Below the pieces are notes generated by a model that saw only the letters and a list, made by a program, of their open reading frames with translations, was not told the origin of the DNA and did no database searches. A program made the translations under genes and the position numbers. This document shows, piece after piece, positions 14,001-25,409 of a DNA stretch of 64,000 bases. How positions within the stretch are numbered: the first letter of the stretch is position 1; the number at the start of each line of letters is the position of its first letter. Source of the DNA: Eremophila alpestris peregrina (taxonomy: Eukaryota; Chordata; Aves; Passeriformes; Alaudidae); contig WMCF01000034.1 of assembly GCA_009792885.1 (NCBI GenBank), forward strand, positions 8,230,448 through 8,294,447, written 5' to 3'.

Positions 14001-17000
14001 ACATTTGATGAGCTGTTCTCTGCAGGTCACATCTCGAGGTCTTCAATTCTTCTTGAAGCCTATGATAGACTTAGTAACAATGAAACAAAAGCATTTTTTA
14101 CATTTATTATTATTTATATTCACAAGCTTGCATGCGCTTGTTGTGGGATAGTTCCTATTTTCCAGCTAATATTTTGGTTGGATCATGTAAAAATCTGAGT
14201 AAAAATTTAGTAAAAATTAACAGCAAAAATATAATTTACAAAGTATAATCAGGTTTGCTTTGTTTAAGCAGTTCTGTCTCTCCCTGTTAAGAAATCTTCA
14301 AAATTTATTTCCTAGTCATTGGATTTCCTTAGATCTGAACAAATATCCTCAAAGATCCCTGAGGGAGTCTGTGCATTAATGCTTTCCTAAACTAAATGTG
14401 AGCCAATACAGTGTTTTTATCAATGTATACCAGAAAATCCCACTTGCAGAGCAGAGCATTGCTGAACTTAAATTTAAGTTTCTGACATGCAGGATAAAAT
14501 CAAATGAAAAAAACAAATAAATGCTGTTGTTACACAGTAATTTTAAGACAACTATGAATAAAATTATGGGGACCAATATATTTAAAAGGTACAGTTAATT
14601 CAGCTTTTTCCACTGTGCTGTCAATTTCCTATATCTACAGGATTCCTTAATCCAGCAATAAGGCAGAGACTTCTTTTTTGACCCCCCAAAACCCAGGGTA
14701 AGGTCAATCTGGCTAAGGTAGTACCTGACTATTTCAGAGCACAGATAAAGGAAAATGTATAGTTTGGGCATGGCAACCATTAAGGAGCTTTTTTAATACC
14801 TATGTAGGTACAGATAAAATATACTTTTTAGCTCTACTTGAAAAAGGCTGATACTAATTTTTTTTTCCTTATTATTCACAAAGACATGTTGTAACCAAAG
14901 AGAAAGTGCAGCCTAGCCCAGATTGTGGATATGAAAGGATTGACTTCAATTACACAGATGAAATTAAACCAATAAAAATATTACCCCTTTTTTTCTCATA
15001 TTAAAAAATATATGAGAAAACTTCACTTTTCCTGTGTTATCATCTGCTATGTTCTTTAAAGATTTCTCAGCTTCTGGTTTGGCAGAATCTGTAATCAAGA
15101 ATGAATTCTGGGCAAAAAGGTTGCTGACATTTGAATTTGGTTCCTTCACAATCTATGAAGGTGTTTTAGCTTACATTGCTCTGTAAGCCTTTGAGAAAAT
15201 TTACCTATTGAAATGTTTTTATTGGGAGAAAGTGGATAAATAATGTCACTAATCTAGTTCCCTTTTTTGTGTTTTCTAGGGTAAATACATAGTCTGCATA
15301 GACCCTCTAGATGGTTCATCGAACATTGACTGTCTTGTTTCCATTGGGACCATCTTTGCAATTTATAGAAAGGTAAAATTCTTTCATGTAGAACAGGCAA
15401 AACTATTATTTTGCAACTTTTGATGAAATAAAATTGCATGGGAAGACATTAAAATCTAACTAAACCTGTCTGTGAAAGAGACTAGGGGTCAGCTTTAAGT
15501 TAAATGTAGTATTTCACAGACACATGGATTTGAATTTGAATTGGTCAGGATTTGAATTAGTCTCTGAGAAGAAGAAAAACCTATGTGTACATGGAAGCCT
15601 AGATGATATTTACTTAGCCATCTAATGAAATTACCCCTTGGAAAAGATCATGTCTTAGGTTTCATGAATATTTGTGTTGAGGCAAAATACCATGTGGCTG
15701 TCATCTTCTTGGGGAATGTGCTTTCGGGTTTTTCTTGTTCTCTATACTAACAGTTCTATTGGCCTGAGGACAGGCTTCAAAAAAAAACCCCAGAGTTAAA
15801 ACATGTCATATGCATTTGAAGTGTCTAATTCACTCTGAAAGGCAGAAACCCTGTCTGAAGGAGGCTGAAATACCAGACTTACAGGTCACAACATGGGGGA
15901 AAAAATAAATCAGATAAAACACACCCAACTGTCCATTTTAATCATCTTTTGCATATTGTCATATATCCCAAAGCAGCTATTTTCAACTTCATTTTTGTGT
16001 GAAGCAAAAGAAAACAAAAAAAACTCAAGTACTTTTGATCAGCTTTGAACTCTGTGAGTCATGTTTTATTTCTCTTCAACTGTGCCTCTGAGTTTTCCTC
16101 TGAGCTGTGTTCATCACCTACAAGGAGGTACACAGCTCTTTATTATCTCCTTAATCCTTTCCTGCTTCCTGCATTCCTTCGAGGCTTAGTTAGAAGAGCA
16201 TTTCTAAATCACTGTGTTTGTATCCTATATGTAATTTGTATTAGTGCATCCAGAAGGAATCTCAGTTGGGGATCATGGAAGCATCTGTGCCACCTCATGC
16301 ATGGATATGAAGCAGAAGACTGTCCCAGAGTCCAGTCATGTACCATCAATGGCAATGGAATAAAATTGACTATACTCTTTCTTGTTCTAGATGTCCCCTG
16401 ATGAGCCTTCTGGGAAAGATGCTTTACAGCCTGGACGGAATCTGGTGGCAGCTGGTTATGCACTCTATGGGAGTGCCACCATGCTGGTACTGGCCACTTC
16501 TGCTGGAGGTGTCAACTGTTTCATGCTGGACCCGGTGAGAATATCGTCTGTTCCTTTGTTTCTGTATTAGGGGTTACCAGGTACTGTCTGTGAGAACTGT
16601 CCCCAGGAAAATCCACCAAAGGAGCAGTTTTTAAGGCAGCATGAAGGAATGAAGTATAAATGCACTTGTACTTACAACCCACCAGCAATAATGTCAATAA
16701 CTTGCATTCTGCCTGCCTGATGCAGCAGTGCCATGTGTGACTCAACAACAGGAAGACAGCTGCGTCAGCAGAGCAAATACACAGCATGTCACCATGTGAT
16801 ATTTCAAATGAACAGTTTTCTGCAGTACAAAATACCTTTAAGTCTTACTTGTCTTTTCCTTAACGCTAGCACCTTAGTAAAACAGAGGAGCATTAAATAT
16901 TTAACCTTCTTCTGTGTTTTCAGATCCCACCATGATGTGTAAAAGAGTAAGTGATGTGTGTGTTTGATGTGACATTCTAGCATGCATTTGCCGTGAGTTT

Positions 17001-20000
17001 TAAAACAAAAATCATGCTGATCATAGCAGAAAGTAGTTTGCTTTAGTGGCCTGTTTCTTTGTGATCAGTCAGGGTGTGCCACCTGCCAGTCTTAAATTTT
17101 TATAACCTGCAGGACAGGTTATAAAAAGCTTCAGGAAATATAACTGATCAGGCTGCAGGAAATATAATTTGGTACCCTCTGTTTAGTAGCAGCTTAAATA
17201 GATGCATGTATTTTTTACTTTATTCAAGTGACAGATTTAACTTTGAGCATATGTGCATGTCATTTTGTTTACTCTTAGCACTAACTTGGAAGTCTACTTT
17301 AGAGGAAACTGAACAGACCAGCCCTTGGTCACAGGCTTCCAGTTAGCCCAAGCTAAAAAGAACTGGAGTATCTTCAGCTGTTTGAAGACATTTATGCATT
17401 TGTCCAGCCAGCACTCTCAGTTTCCAAACTCCTTAGAGTTCTGAAACTTACATTGTTGTAAGTCTAGCAAAAGAGTGGAGAGATAAACAAATTTACAAAT
17501 AGCATTTTTTGGGCATAGAAAATAGAGAGTGCTTGGAATGGTAGTATGAGGAAGTTTGCATGATGCCAGGATTCATGCTCTGTCTGTGTTTTATGGATAA
17601 ACAAAATACGTTGCATGTAGACTGCAAAGACTACTTTTTTGTAGGTACTGAATTATTTAAAAAATTGACAGTGGTAATAAGTTTTTATTAAATTGTGTAT
17701 GTTTTTGGATTTTGCCTTGATTTGCAAATAAGTGAGCAGTTAATGTAAACAAATACTTTTTCTTTCTTATTTTTAGGCAATTGGAGAATTCATTTTGGTG
17801 GAAAGAGATGTGAAAATCAAAAAGAAGGGAAATATCTACAGTCTCAATGAAGGCTATGCTAAATATTTTGATCCTGCTGTCACAGAGTATCTCAAAAAGA
17901 AGAAATTCCCTGAGGTGAAAGATCCTGTTTCAGAGAAATTTTCTGATGAGAAACAACATTCATGGTTTCCACCTTTATGATCAATCACTCATTCTCTCAT
18001 GCACTGGTCAGAGCTTGTTTTCCTTTCCTGTCTATTTAAAATATAACTTGATGTAGGATTACTAATGAGACCAGCAGTTGATGTAATCAGATATTTCAGC
18101 ATTCTTCAATACTGCACTACACCTCTTTTGCATTTTTTTACTTTCTTGTATTTTTCTTTTTCTGAATCTTTTTTCTGAGTGAGGGCCTGAGTAAGGGTGC
18201 TGGAGGCAAAACTGGGCATTTGGTAATCAAGCAGAGAGGAAATCTTGTCTGGTGATGAAGAAATTCAATCAACATGTGTTTTACTGCTGCTTCCTCACTC
18301 CAGCATCTGAGTAGTTGGAGAGCAGAGTGGAGATGGCAGTGGTAACACGAGCTGTGTCCTAGACCTGCTCTCTCTTGAAAATCTGGTGTAGTTTCAAGTT
18401 TTTGTGGTTGTGTAACTTCCTAGTGTCAGGAGGCCCAAAGCTCCAAGGAGTGCCCGTTAAGGGCTCTCCATTTCATCACTGGAGTTATTACACTGACAAT
18501 GAAATGTGAACACCTACTATTATTAAGTGTTAGTGTCCCTTCCTGACATCCTGATATTGCTTTGAAAGAAGATTGTTGTTTCACATCATTCGTCTCTCCA
18601 GGCTTAAGGTGTTGTTTGTGTAGCTATTAAAATGTAGTCCAAGGAGTACAATAAGGAAATAACATTAGAAGTCAACTATTAACTTTTTATTAACAAAAAA
18701 ATTGCAGAAGCTGGCAAAAATGGTTGGAAGAAGTAGGAAAGATCACTTCTTTTGCTCTTCAATTCTTCTTCTTCTAGAAAAGACAAAGCCCCAATACCAA
18801 TTCCTAACACTTGAGTTTTTGCTATTGGAAATGCAGTGTTTTCCAAGTGGTAGAGCCAGTGAAGAGCTGGGATACATTTTCTGTTGTTAGCAATACTGCT
18901 CATCTATGCTGAAGTCTTCTGTTGGTCCTTTCCATTGGATTTTCCTAGTTAGAAAATGAAGAGGAAACTGACATACTCTCCAAAACTACTTTGAATATTA
19001 TCAGTGAAGCACAAAATAGAGGTGAAGGACTGCTAAAAGGGCGTGTGGGGGAGGTTAACCTGATGTGCCCTACAGTTACTTCTATTGGAATGTTTTTCTG
19101 TAGGATGGCAGTTCACCGTATGGAGGGAGGTACGTAGGATCTATGGTGGCAGACGTGCACCGCACACTGGTGTATGGAGGAATCTTTCTGTATCCTGCTA
19201 ACTCCAAAAGTCCCAAAGGAAAGGTAAGCCTGAATAAGCCCAGTTGTAGGAAATACTGCATTATGTAGACATTTCACTATCAAGATCCATATTTTCATTA
19301 CAGGGCGTGTGTTTTGGGACTTAGTAGCTTGTATTTTTTGGGGGGAGGGGGGTTATGGCCGTCCCTTGCACACTGTCACAAGTGACAGCAGCCTGTTGTC
19401 AGACACCTGTTTTGGGGCTGCTGCTCACCTGTTTCAACTGCAGTGACTTCTCTTCATCTGCAAACGTATCCCGCTTGTGGAACATACCAGGGGGTGGTCT
19501 GCACCATGTCAGCCAAAACTGGTGGTGCTGGTCCCAGCCAAGTAGAACATCACAAAGCCAACAATGCACATTACCTTGAGATTTCTGGTACAAGCTGGCT
19601 GGTGAGAAGCCTAAATGTAGTTGGCCCGCTGGGAGAAGCTCTGCCAAAGAGAAAACCATCTGCATCTTGTCCGTGGTAGCTTGAGTTCATCTGCAGGAAC
19701 TGTGCCTGGCTGCATCTGCCAGGACAGTGGTCAGTCAGGGAAGATCATGCATCTACAGGCTGACAAGGGGGCTGTTTATTCAGCAAAGACCTTTGATCTG
19801 TTTTGTAATTCCCTGTAAAATATTGCTTCAGGTTGCAGATAAGATACAGTTATTCATTAGAGAAACCTAGTGGTACACTCAGAGCTCATGTTTTTCTTTA
19901 TTTTCACACAGTCCTATGTGGTCTGCCTTGTTAACAGTACTATCTAACCATACAAGCTTTATCTCTCTGTAAACATCACAATGCAAACATGGGTTATGGA

Positions 20001-20390
20001 GAAAGCATTTAGATTGGGCAGCATTTGCTGTGTTAAAAAAAAAAATCCACACAAAATCATTATTGAGTCAATGTTTATATGAAATAAAGAGTACTTAGAA
20101 TATTGATTGGTTTAAAATCATACACCAAATATATTTATATTTCATGACTTTTGGGATTGCCTGGCCTGACTTCTGTCATTTTGACTTTTGTCTTCTAGCT
20201 GAGACTGCTCTATGAATGCAATCCTATGGCTTTTGTTATTGAGAAGGCTGGGGGAATAGCAACAACTGGTCATCAAGCAGTACTAGATATAGTGCCTGAG
20301 GATATCCACCAAAGAGTGCCTGTTGTCTTGGGGTCTCCTGATGATGTGAAGGAGTACCTTGAGATAGTCAAGAAGCATTCAGCTAAGTAA
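10884..20390 (+). CDS. FBP1: Fructose-1,6-bisphosphatase 1 (liver type), 7 coding exons
   Basis: Cytosolic enzyme that removes the 1-phosphate of fructose-1,6-bisphosphate, a control step of gluconeogenesis in liver and kidney. The CDS joins 10884-11053, 13475-13637, 15280-15372, 16391-16534, 17777-17914, 19104-19223 and 20199-20390: 1020 nt, 339 residues, against 338 in human FBP1. Metal and catalytic residues are present: Asp75, Glu98/Glu99 (SEEN), Asp119 and Asp122 in DPLDGSS, Arg245/Tyr246, Lys276 and Glu282. The AMP site keeps TGE, Lys113-Tyr114 and Arg141, but has Phe where mammals have Leu30. Liver-type markers are Glu21 (MEEGR) and Gln70 (GDQVKK). Oddities are one extra codon in exon 4 and KKKGN in place of KKKGK. 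Every junction is GT-AG and keeps frame. The paralogue FBP2 follows 4.8 kb downstream with the same exon plan. Confidence 0.97.
13475..13637 (+). CDS. FBP1: FBP1 coding exon 2
   Basis: Begins after a CTCTAG acceptor, completes Leu57 and ends phase 0 at donor GTCAGT. It encodes the dynamic loop (YGIAGSTNVTGDQVKK), catalytic Asp75 and the metal-binding pair Glu98-Glu99. Gln70 is the liver-type residue at the site where muscle enzyme has Glu. Confidence 0.96.
15280..15372 (+). CDS. FBP1: FBP1 coding exon 3
   Basis: Exactly 31 codons, phase 0 at both ends, between TTTCTAG and GTAAAA. It holds the AMP-contact pair Lys113-Tyr114, the DPLDGSSN metal-binding signature (residues 119-126) and AMP-site Arg141 in IYRK. 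Ile118 replaces the Phe usually found before the DPLDG motif. Confidence 0.96.
16391..16534 (+). CDS. FBP1: FBP1 coding exon 4
   Basis: 48 codons, one more than the 47 of mammalian FBP1 and of FBP2 in this window. The extra codon lies in the LATSAGGVNC segment, where human FBP1 has a shorter turn. The conserved GYALYGSAT core is intact. PSGKDAL replaces the usual PSEKDAL. Acceptor TTCTAG, donor GTGAGA. Confidence 0.95.
17777..17914 (+). CDS. FBP1: FBP1 coding exon 5
   Basis: 46 codons, phase 0. It encodes the IKKKGN basic patch (KKKGK in FBP2) and the SLNEGYAKYFDP segment, ending KKKFPE. The donor is GTGAAA, the weakest of this gene; reading through it adds 21 in-frame residues before a stop at 17978-17980. 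Confidence 0.95.
19104..19223 (+). CDS. FBP1: FBP1 coding exon 6
   Basis: 40 codons, phase 0, between TCTGTAG and GTAAGC. It encodes the substrate-binding pair Arg245-Tyr246, the MVADVHRTLVYGGIF core and SPKGK, whose last residue is active-site Lys276. Confidence 0.96.
20199..20390 (+). CDS. FBP1: FBP1 coding exon 7 and stop
   Basis: 63 codons plus TAA at 20388-20390, after a CTTCTAG acceptor. It begins LRLLYE with metal-binding Glu282 and includes GSPDDVKEYL. The C-terminus ends KKHSAK, as in vertebrate FBP1 proteins that end near HSA. Confidence 0.96.
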   Translation: MRLLYECNPMAFVIEKAGGIATTGHQAVLDIVPEDIHQRVPVVLGSPDDVKEYLEIVKKHSAK

Positions 20391-20586
20391 AGAAAGCTTG
20401 CTGGATTCACTGTGCACAGGGGATAAAATGTCTTACAGCTGAACCAAAGAATGCACTGCAGTACTGTGAGATTGAGCTGTCTGACTTCTGTAGCAAAAAA
20501 GCAAATAAGCCATATTTTCATAAGATTTTTTTTAAAGTGAAATCTTGTGCAAGTGCATTGTGCAATGAAAGGCATGAAAATATTGC

Positions 20587-20611
20587 ATTAAAGGAAACAT
20601 TAAAAATTAAA
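20587..20611 (+). terminator. FBP1: FBP1 polyadenylation signals (ATTAAA cluster)
   Basis: ATTAAA hexamers occur at 20587-20592, 20599-20604 and 20606-20611, followed within about 20-40 bases by a GT-rich stretch (GTTTTGGTTTTC). This predicts cleavage near 20,625 and a 3' UTR of about 235 nt. There is no AATAAA close by. Confidence 0.6.
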
Positions 20612-20649
20612 GCAATGGAAAAGTATGTTTTGGTTTTCATTTATCATTT

Positions 20650-23600
20650 GTGGTTACAGATGAACCCACAGGTGCTGGAAGGAAATACTGTGTTGCATTC
20701 AATAGCTAGGGAGGAGAGACCTTTCTCAGACAAGGTACAGACTATCATCAGCACAGCTGACTCTGCCCTCTTTTAAAAGTCTTGGGAAGAAGACTCAGCA
20801 CTCACAGTGAGTGACCTGTCCTAGACCAGTGTGTATACCCCAGAAGTTGCTCACTGTACTTTGGTCTAGGTTTACTCTGATGGAGAATTAATGTCTATGA
20901 AACAGGGACATTAGTGTATGTTAATTCTGACACATGTGAATATTCCTGGTTGCCACTCTTATCAGATCCATGGAATGGATGGAACACAACATGTTAATGT
21001 GGAGGGGTTTTAATGAGATAAAGAATATGTGTCAACAGCTTGTACATACAGAGATTCTGTTGCGATGAGCTGGCTATTTGTGCCAAAAGTTAACCTGCTT
21101 ACTTGATGAAGGCAGGAACTGGCATATTGCTAGCAACCTCTACCAGATGTTCTTTGTGTTATTTTGGGATTGGGGATTACTTTGGAAAAGTATTCTGCTG
21201 TGCAAGCAGGAGGGAGGTGCGAAGATCCCCCCAAAGCACACTGACATTTACTATGCTCATTCAGAGCATGCTGCTGGGAAGAGCACGCTAGTGCTTGGGA
21301 GCTAGATGAAATGTCCACCACTATCTGGATACAGTCTTTGAATCAATTAAAATCAGCAAATCTCTGATGTATCTCACTGCTCATTTACCTTCACCAAACT
21401 CAAAGTAAGGATCACATGGATGTTGCTATGGGTAGACTGCCACTAAACTTTGACTGAATTCATGGTTTGGTAGTTCCTGTCTAGGGGTGCCATGAGCTAT
21501 AAACCTGCCTGCCTGAGGGCTTTGCATGTATCAATGCAGATAGCCTGACTGAGCATGGTTCTTCTTGTAAAACCAGAGAGAAGTGTGGGGAAACTGAAAT
21601 CCAGCTGGCAAGAGCATGCTCTGTGAGGGCTCAGACAGATAAAAACCTGAGGACCCTCATTCTGACAGGTCATGCTGGGGCATATGGAGGCATACTGGCA
21701 AACCTTAGACAGTTGTTTATATGCATCTGTTCTCCAAACTGATGGGGGGCAAGATATTTCTGTCAGGGGCTGAATGGCCTAGTTTCTGCTGAAAATGTTA
21801 ATTCTGATGAGCCTTTGCTAGTGGAGACAACTTTCAAGGACCTAAACCCTTAAAAGACTCTGAAAGTTCTGGCAGTAATCAATTTGGACTACAGTGCCTC
21901 AGTGATCTGTTAGCATGACTTGGCAGACAGAATCCACAGCAGCAATTTTTGCCTGGTTACCATAATTCCTTGTCTGTATCTGCCCTCAAGCTTTACAGGA
22001 ATCCTGGACTGCATATAGCTATTTTTAATACACCATACTTGACAGCATGTAAAGGTTATAGGGGGAAAGTCAATACTCTCCATGTTTGCTAGGTCAGTTC
22101 TCAGTGTTTCATTTTGGCTGTAGGCTGACATTTTGTACTTAGCATTTTACCCATTTTAGCTGGGTTTATCTTCTAATCAGTAATGTGTAAGCCCACATTT
22201 GAGCAACATCCCTGGCTAGCCACCAGTGGGGAGAAACACTTAGCAATCTCCTTCCATATCCCCCTTTCCAGAGCTGTCCCTGCCTGTCAGTGCAGAGAAG
22301 GAAGGTGGGTTTGTCACAGCTGTCTGCTGTCAGCCCCAGTGGCAGTTTTACCCACTGCCCTCCTCAGAGGCTGCCTTTGGTGAAAGGTCACTGGCTCCAG
22401 TTTCAGCTGGCGCCATCCAAGCAACTAACTAACTTTTCATATCAGTTAGAAAAGGTGTCACCTTTAAGGCTCAGGACTGCCCCATACACCACTGCAAGTG
22501 TAAATAATCCCCAAGAGCTCTTTAAAATAGAAGGCAAATCTGCCAGATCTGTCAAATTGAGGTGTTTATATTTTTAACCTTCCTATTCCAATATTTTTAA
22601 CCTATGCCATTCCAATCCCTTGTACTGAGAGGTTCTCAGGCTTATAGACAATCATCACACATTTTTTACACAATCTCATTTCTCACCACCGCCTCAAAAT
22701 GGTAATTATATATATAACCTAATCATTCTGTATAATCATTTGGGTTATTTTGTTTCAGTGAGATCACAGTATTTATCAAAACAGGGTGAAGCTTTCATGC
22801 AATCCAACTATGTGCCTTTATCCATCCAAGTTTTACTTCTCTTTTTGCTATACTGTTGACTGCAATATTTATGGACAGATTGGTTGAAGAGTTTGTGTTC
22901 TTTACATAATAGTGTAAGTTAATTTCTTATTGAAGGACTACTATTTGAGAAGCTCAAAGCATTGGGTTCTATATACACTAAAAAAATCCAGTACCTATAA
23001 AGCACATTTGCAGATGCCAAAAAGAAAAAAAAAAAAAGGAAAAAAAAAAACGCAAATAGTGGCCTTACTAGCTCTGAAAACACTCTTTGAACCAGTAACT
23101 CCAAAACAAACTTTCTGTTAGAAGATGATCTGAACTTTGTCTTTTTGTCCAGTGTAAAAGATCACTTGGAATCAACAGAAGATCTGCATGTGATGTTTTG
23201 ACAAGTAGGTCATAGGCCAACCCCTACCCCATTTTCTTATTTACTAATTTGATTGTGTATGCTTATAGTATTCCAGCTATGTAGCAGAGAGATTTTGCAC
23301 TAAAAGCATTTATGGGTCAGGCTGGCAGCTGCCATGATGATGAAATAATGTGCAGAACGTAATCATTGTACTTTAAACCAGCAGATATTTTTGCATGTAT
23401 AACGTGAAACCTGTCCCCTTCTTTTATTGATCCTACCATGTGCTATCCCAACGCTCCCAAAATACATCATTTTTGGTTTTTTCTACAAAGCCTGTTTAAA
23501 AGAAGGAAGCCTCCTAACCAGGCAGAACATGCTGTGTAACATTTGTCTTGTGATGTGAACAGTATCCTGTACATTTAACTATATCACAGTAGTAGAAAAG

Positions 23601-25140
23601 AGAAATCTTCAAGATTTCTTTCTTCTTCAACTATTGCTTTAGAGGATGTGGTATAAAATCTGCCTGTTGCTTCATCTGAGCAACTCTGCTCACCAGTCCT
23701 TTCTCCACCTTGGAACAGGACTGTAAAAACATCCCCAAAGCTAAGCACGTGGGATGGAAGCAGCACTGAACTCTGTCTTTCTACTTGTGCCTAGTGCTGT
23801 CAGTCTCTGAAACCCTTTTTTGTTTGCAGCTGATTTCAAAGTAGTAAACCTAAGCATTCAAATCCCTTTAAAACTGTACAAGTAATGTATTTTTCATAGA
23901 TGAAGAGACTCTTCTAGGAAAGTCTGAAGACATGCTAAAGATTAAAAAAGGAATGCCAAGGAAAATCAAAACTTTTTGACTTCAGCTGCAGTTAACAAAA
24001 CCACACTAGGTATATGTTTTGTTACTGAATTTTGTTTCTGTCTTCCTGGCAGGATTTTAGTGCAGTAATTTGCATTAAAGGAAAACCAATGAAACTTAAT
24101 AAAACTTTTCTTCTGTTACTCCAGATTTTCTTGTTTTGCTGGTGGGCTTTCTGTATCTTCTACTTTAAAATAAGAGTGCTGCTAGTAAGTAAAATGAAGG
24201 CTACAGCATATAACAGCATATAGTTTCTCTTACTGCCTGGTCAGAGTTGGGAAGACAGTGCTGTAATTAAAATGCATAACTCCACTGTTCCATAAAGCAT
24301 GTATCTAATGCACAATCCAATACATTACTTGGAGAGTTTCTGTCTACCTTCACATTGGCATCATGTGCTCCAAGGATATTGCTTGTAAGGAATTACTGCC
24401 AGCATAATTACAAATTTGGACATACTTATATTTACATGGTGCACTACAATATGAAAGTCAACCTAAAATTTCATTTTGTGAGTTATGCCATTGACATGCT
24501 TAAATCAGAGAAGCCTTATTTTTAAATTACTGAGGACTGAATTACTTTGTAAATAGTCAAGCCACAGCTAACCAATACTTCTCATTTGTTCAAGCCCCAA
24601 GTATTACAAACAACCCAGACCAGGAATTAAATCATCAAAATGGAACTGCAGCAGACCAGCTAGCAACATAAAGCACTTTAACAAATGCATGTCTAGACGC
24701 ACCCTTTCAAAACCCTCCTTCAGGGTGGAGGCCAAGAGAGTGAAAAAACAGGGCTTATGGGAAGAGAACTTCACTGTCTGGAGTCACAGTGCTGTGGAAC
24801 ACTGTGGCACGTGTGGTTACTGGTGCCTTGTAAACACAGTCTTGGCTATGCTGAGCGCATTGCTGAGCAGGATCTAGAGGAAAGCCATTTCCAAGAACAT
24901 AGCCAGTGAGAGTTTTGCATTGTGATCAGCCTGATGTACAGTGAGAATATGTAACTAGATCTGCACAGAGCTAATTTCAGTGTGTAGTAGTAGTTGCTCA
25001 GCTGTGGTCCTGTCCCAGGCTCCTTTCCTGCATCCCAGCAGGGCCATGGAGCCAGCCCGGGGTGCAGTTATTCTGGGCACTCAATCACATGGTCCCAGAA
25101 ACAGCTTATTAAATTCTGACCTGCAACACAGCCAAACACG
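20650..25140. other. Intergenic DNA between FBP1 and FBP2
   Basis: About 4.5 kb separates the tandem paralogues. It contains an A-rich tract at about 23019-23050 but no recognisable coding exon, transposon or RNA gene. Candidate control elements for either gene may lie here; none can be identified by eye beyond the FBP2 core promoter. Confidence 0.55.
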
Positions 25141-25236
25141 ACTTCGCCTCAGAATAAAACAGCTGCCTGGGATCTCCACACAGCAAGGGAGCATCTTGTC
25201 CAGCCGAGCAGGCAGGAGCCCTAGTAGCCAGCAAAG
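25086..25236 (+). promoter_or_regulatory. FBP2: Putative FBP2 core promoter and 5' UTR
   Basis: A TATA-like ATAAAA at 25154-25159 directly abuts an E-box CAGCTG at 25160-25165, about 75 bp before the ATG; another E-box, CACATG, is at 25086-25091. There is no CpG island, unlike FBP1. E-boxes of this type bind myogenic bHLH factors, which would suit a muscle gene, but the assignment is inference. The ATG has A at -3. Confidence 0.45.
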
Positions 25237-25409
25237 ATGACAGACAAAAGCCCCTTCGAAACAGATATGCTGACACTCACACGGTTTGTCATGGAGAAGG
25301 GACGCCGTGTGAAGGGGGCGACGGGGGAGCTGACGCAGCTGCTCAACTCCATGCTGACTGCCATAAAGGCCATTTCTGCCGCTGTCAGAAAGGCAGGCCT
25401 TGCCCACAT
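25237..25409 (+). CDS. FBP2: FBP2 coding exon 1
   Basis: 173 nt, three longer than the matching FBP1 exon, ending at donor GTGAGT with two bases of codon 58. The extra codon (GCG, Ala28) stands between Gly27 and Thr29 in KGATGELTQ, immediately before the AMP-phosphate loop. Lys21 is the muscle-type residue. Confidence 0.96.

Larger units (their letters stand above)
11054..20198 (+). other. FBP1: FBP1 introns 1-6
   Basis: The six introns are 11054-13474, 13638-15279, 15373-16390, 16535-17776, 17915-19103 and 19224-20198, between about 1.0 and 2.4 kb each. All obey GT-AG. They contain only scattered short homopolymers and chance open frames; I see no transposon, nested gene or RNA gene in them. 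Confidence 0.75.

Noticed and set aside
17777..19223. Recent gene conversion between FBP1 and FBP2 exons 5-6
   Set aside because: Bird FBP1 shows FBP2-like AKYFD and KKKFPEDGS, but by hand count about 21 of 138 and 26 of 120 bases differ, mostly at third positions. An ancestral state is simpler than a recent conversion.
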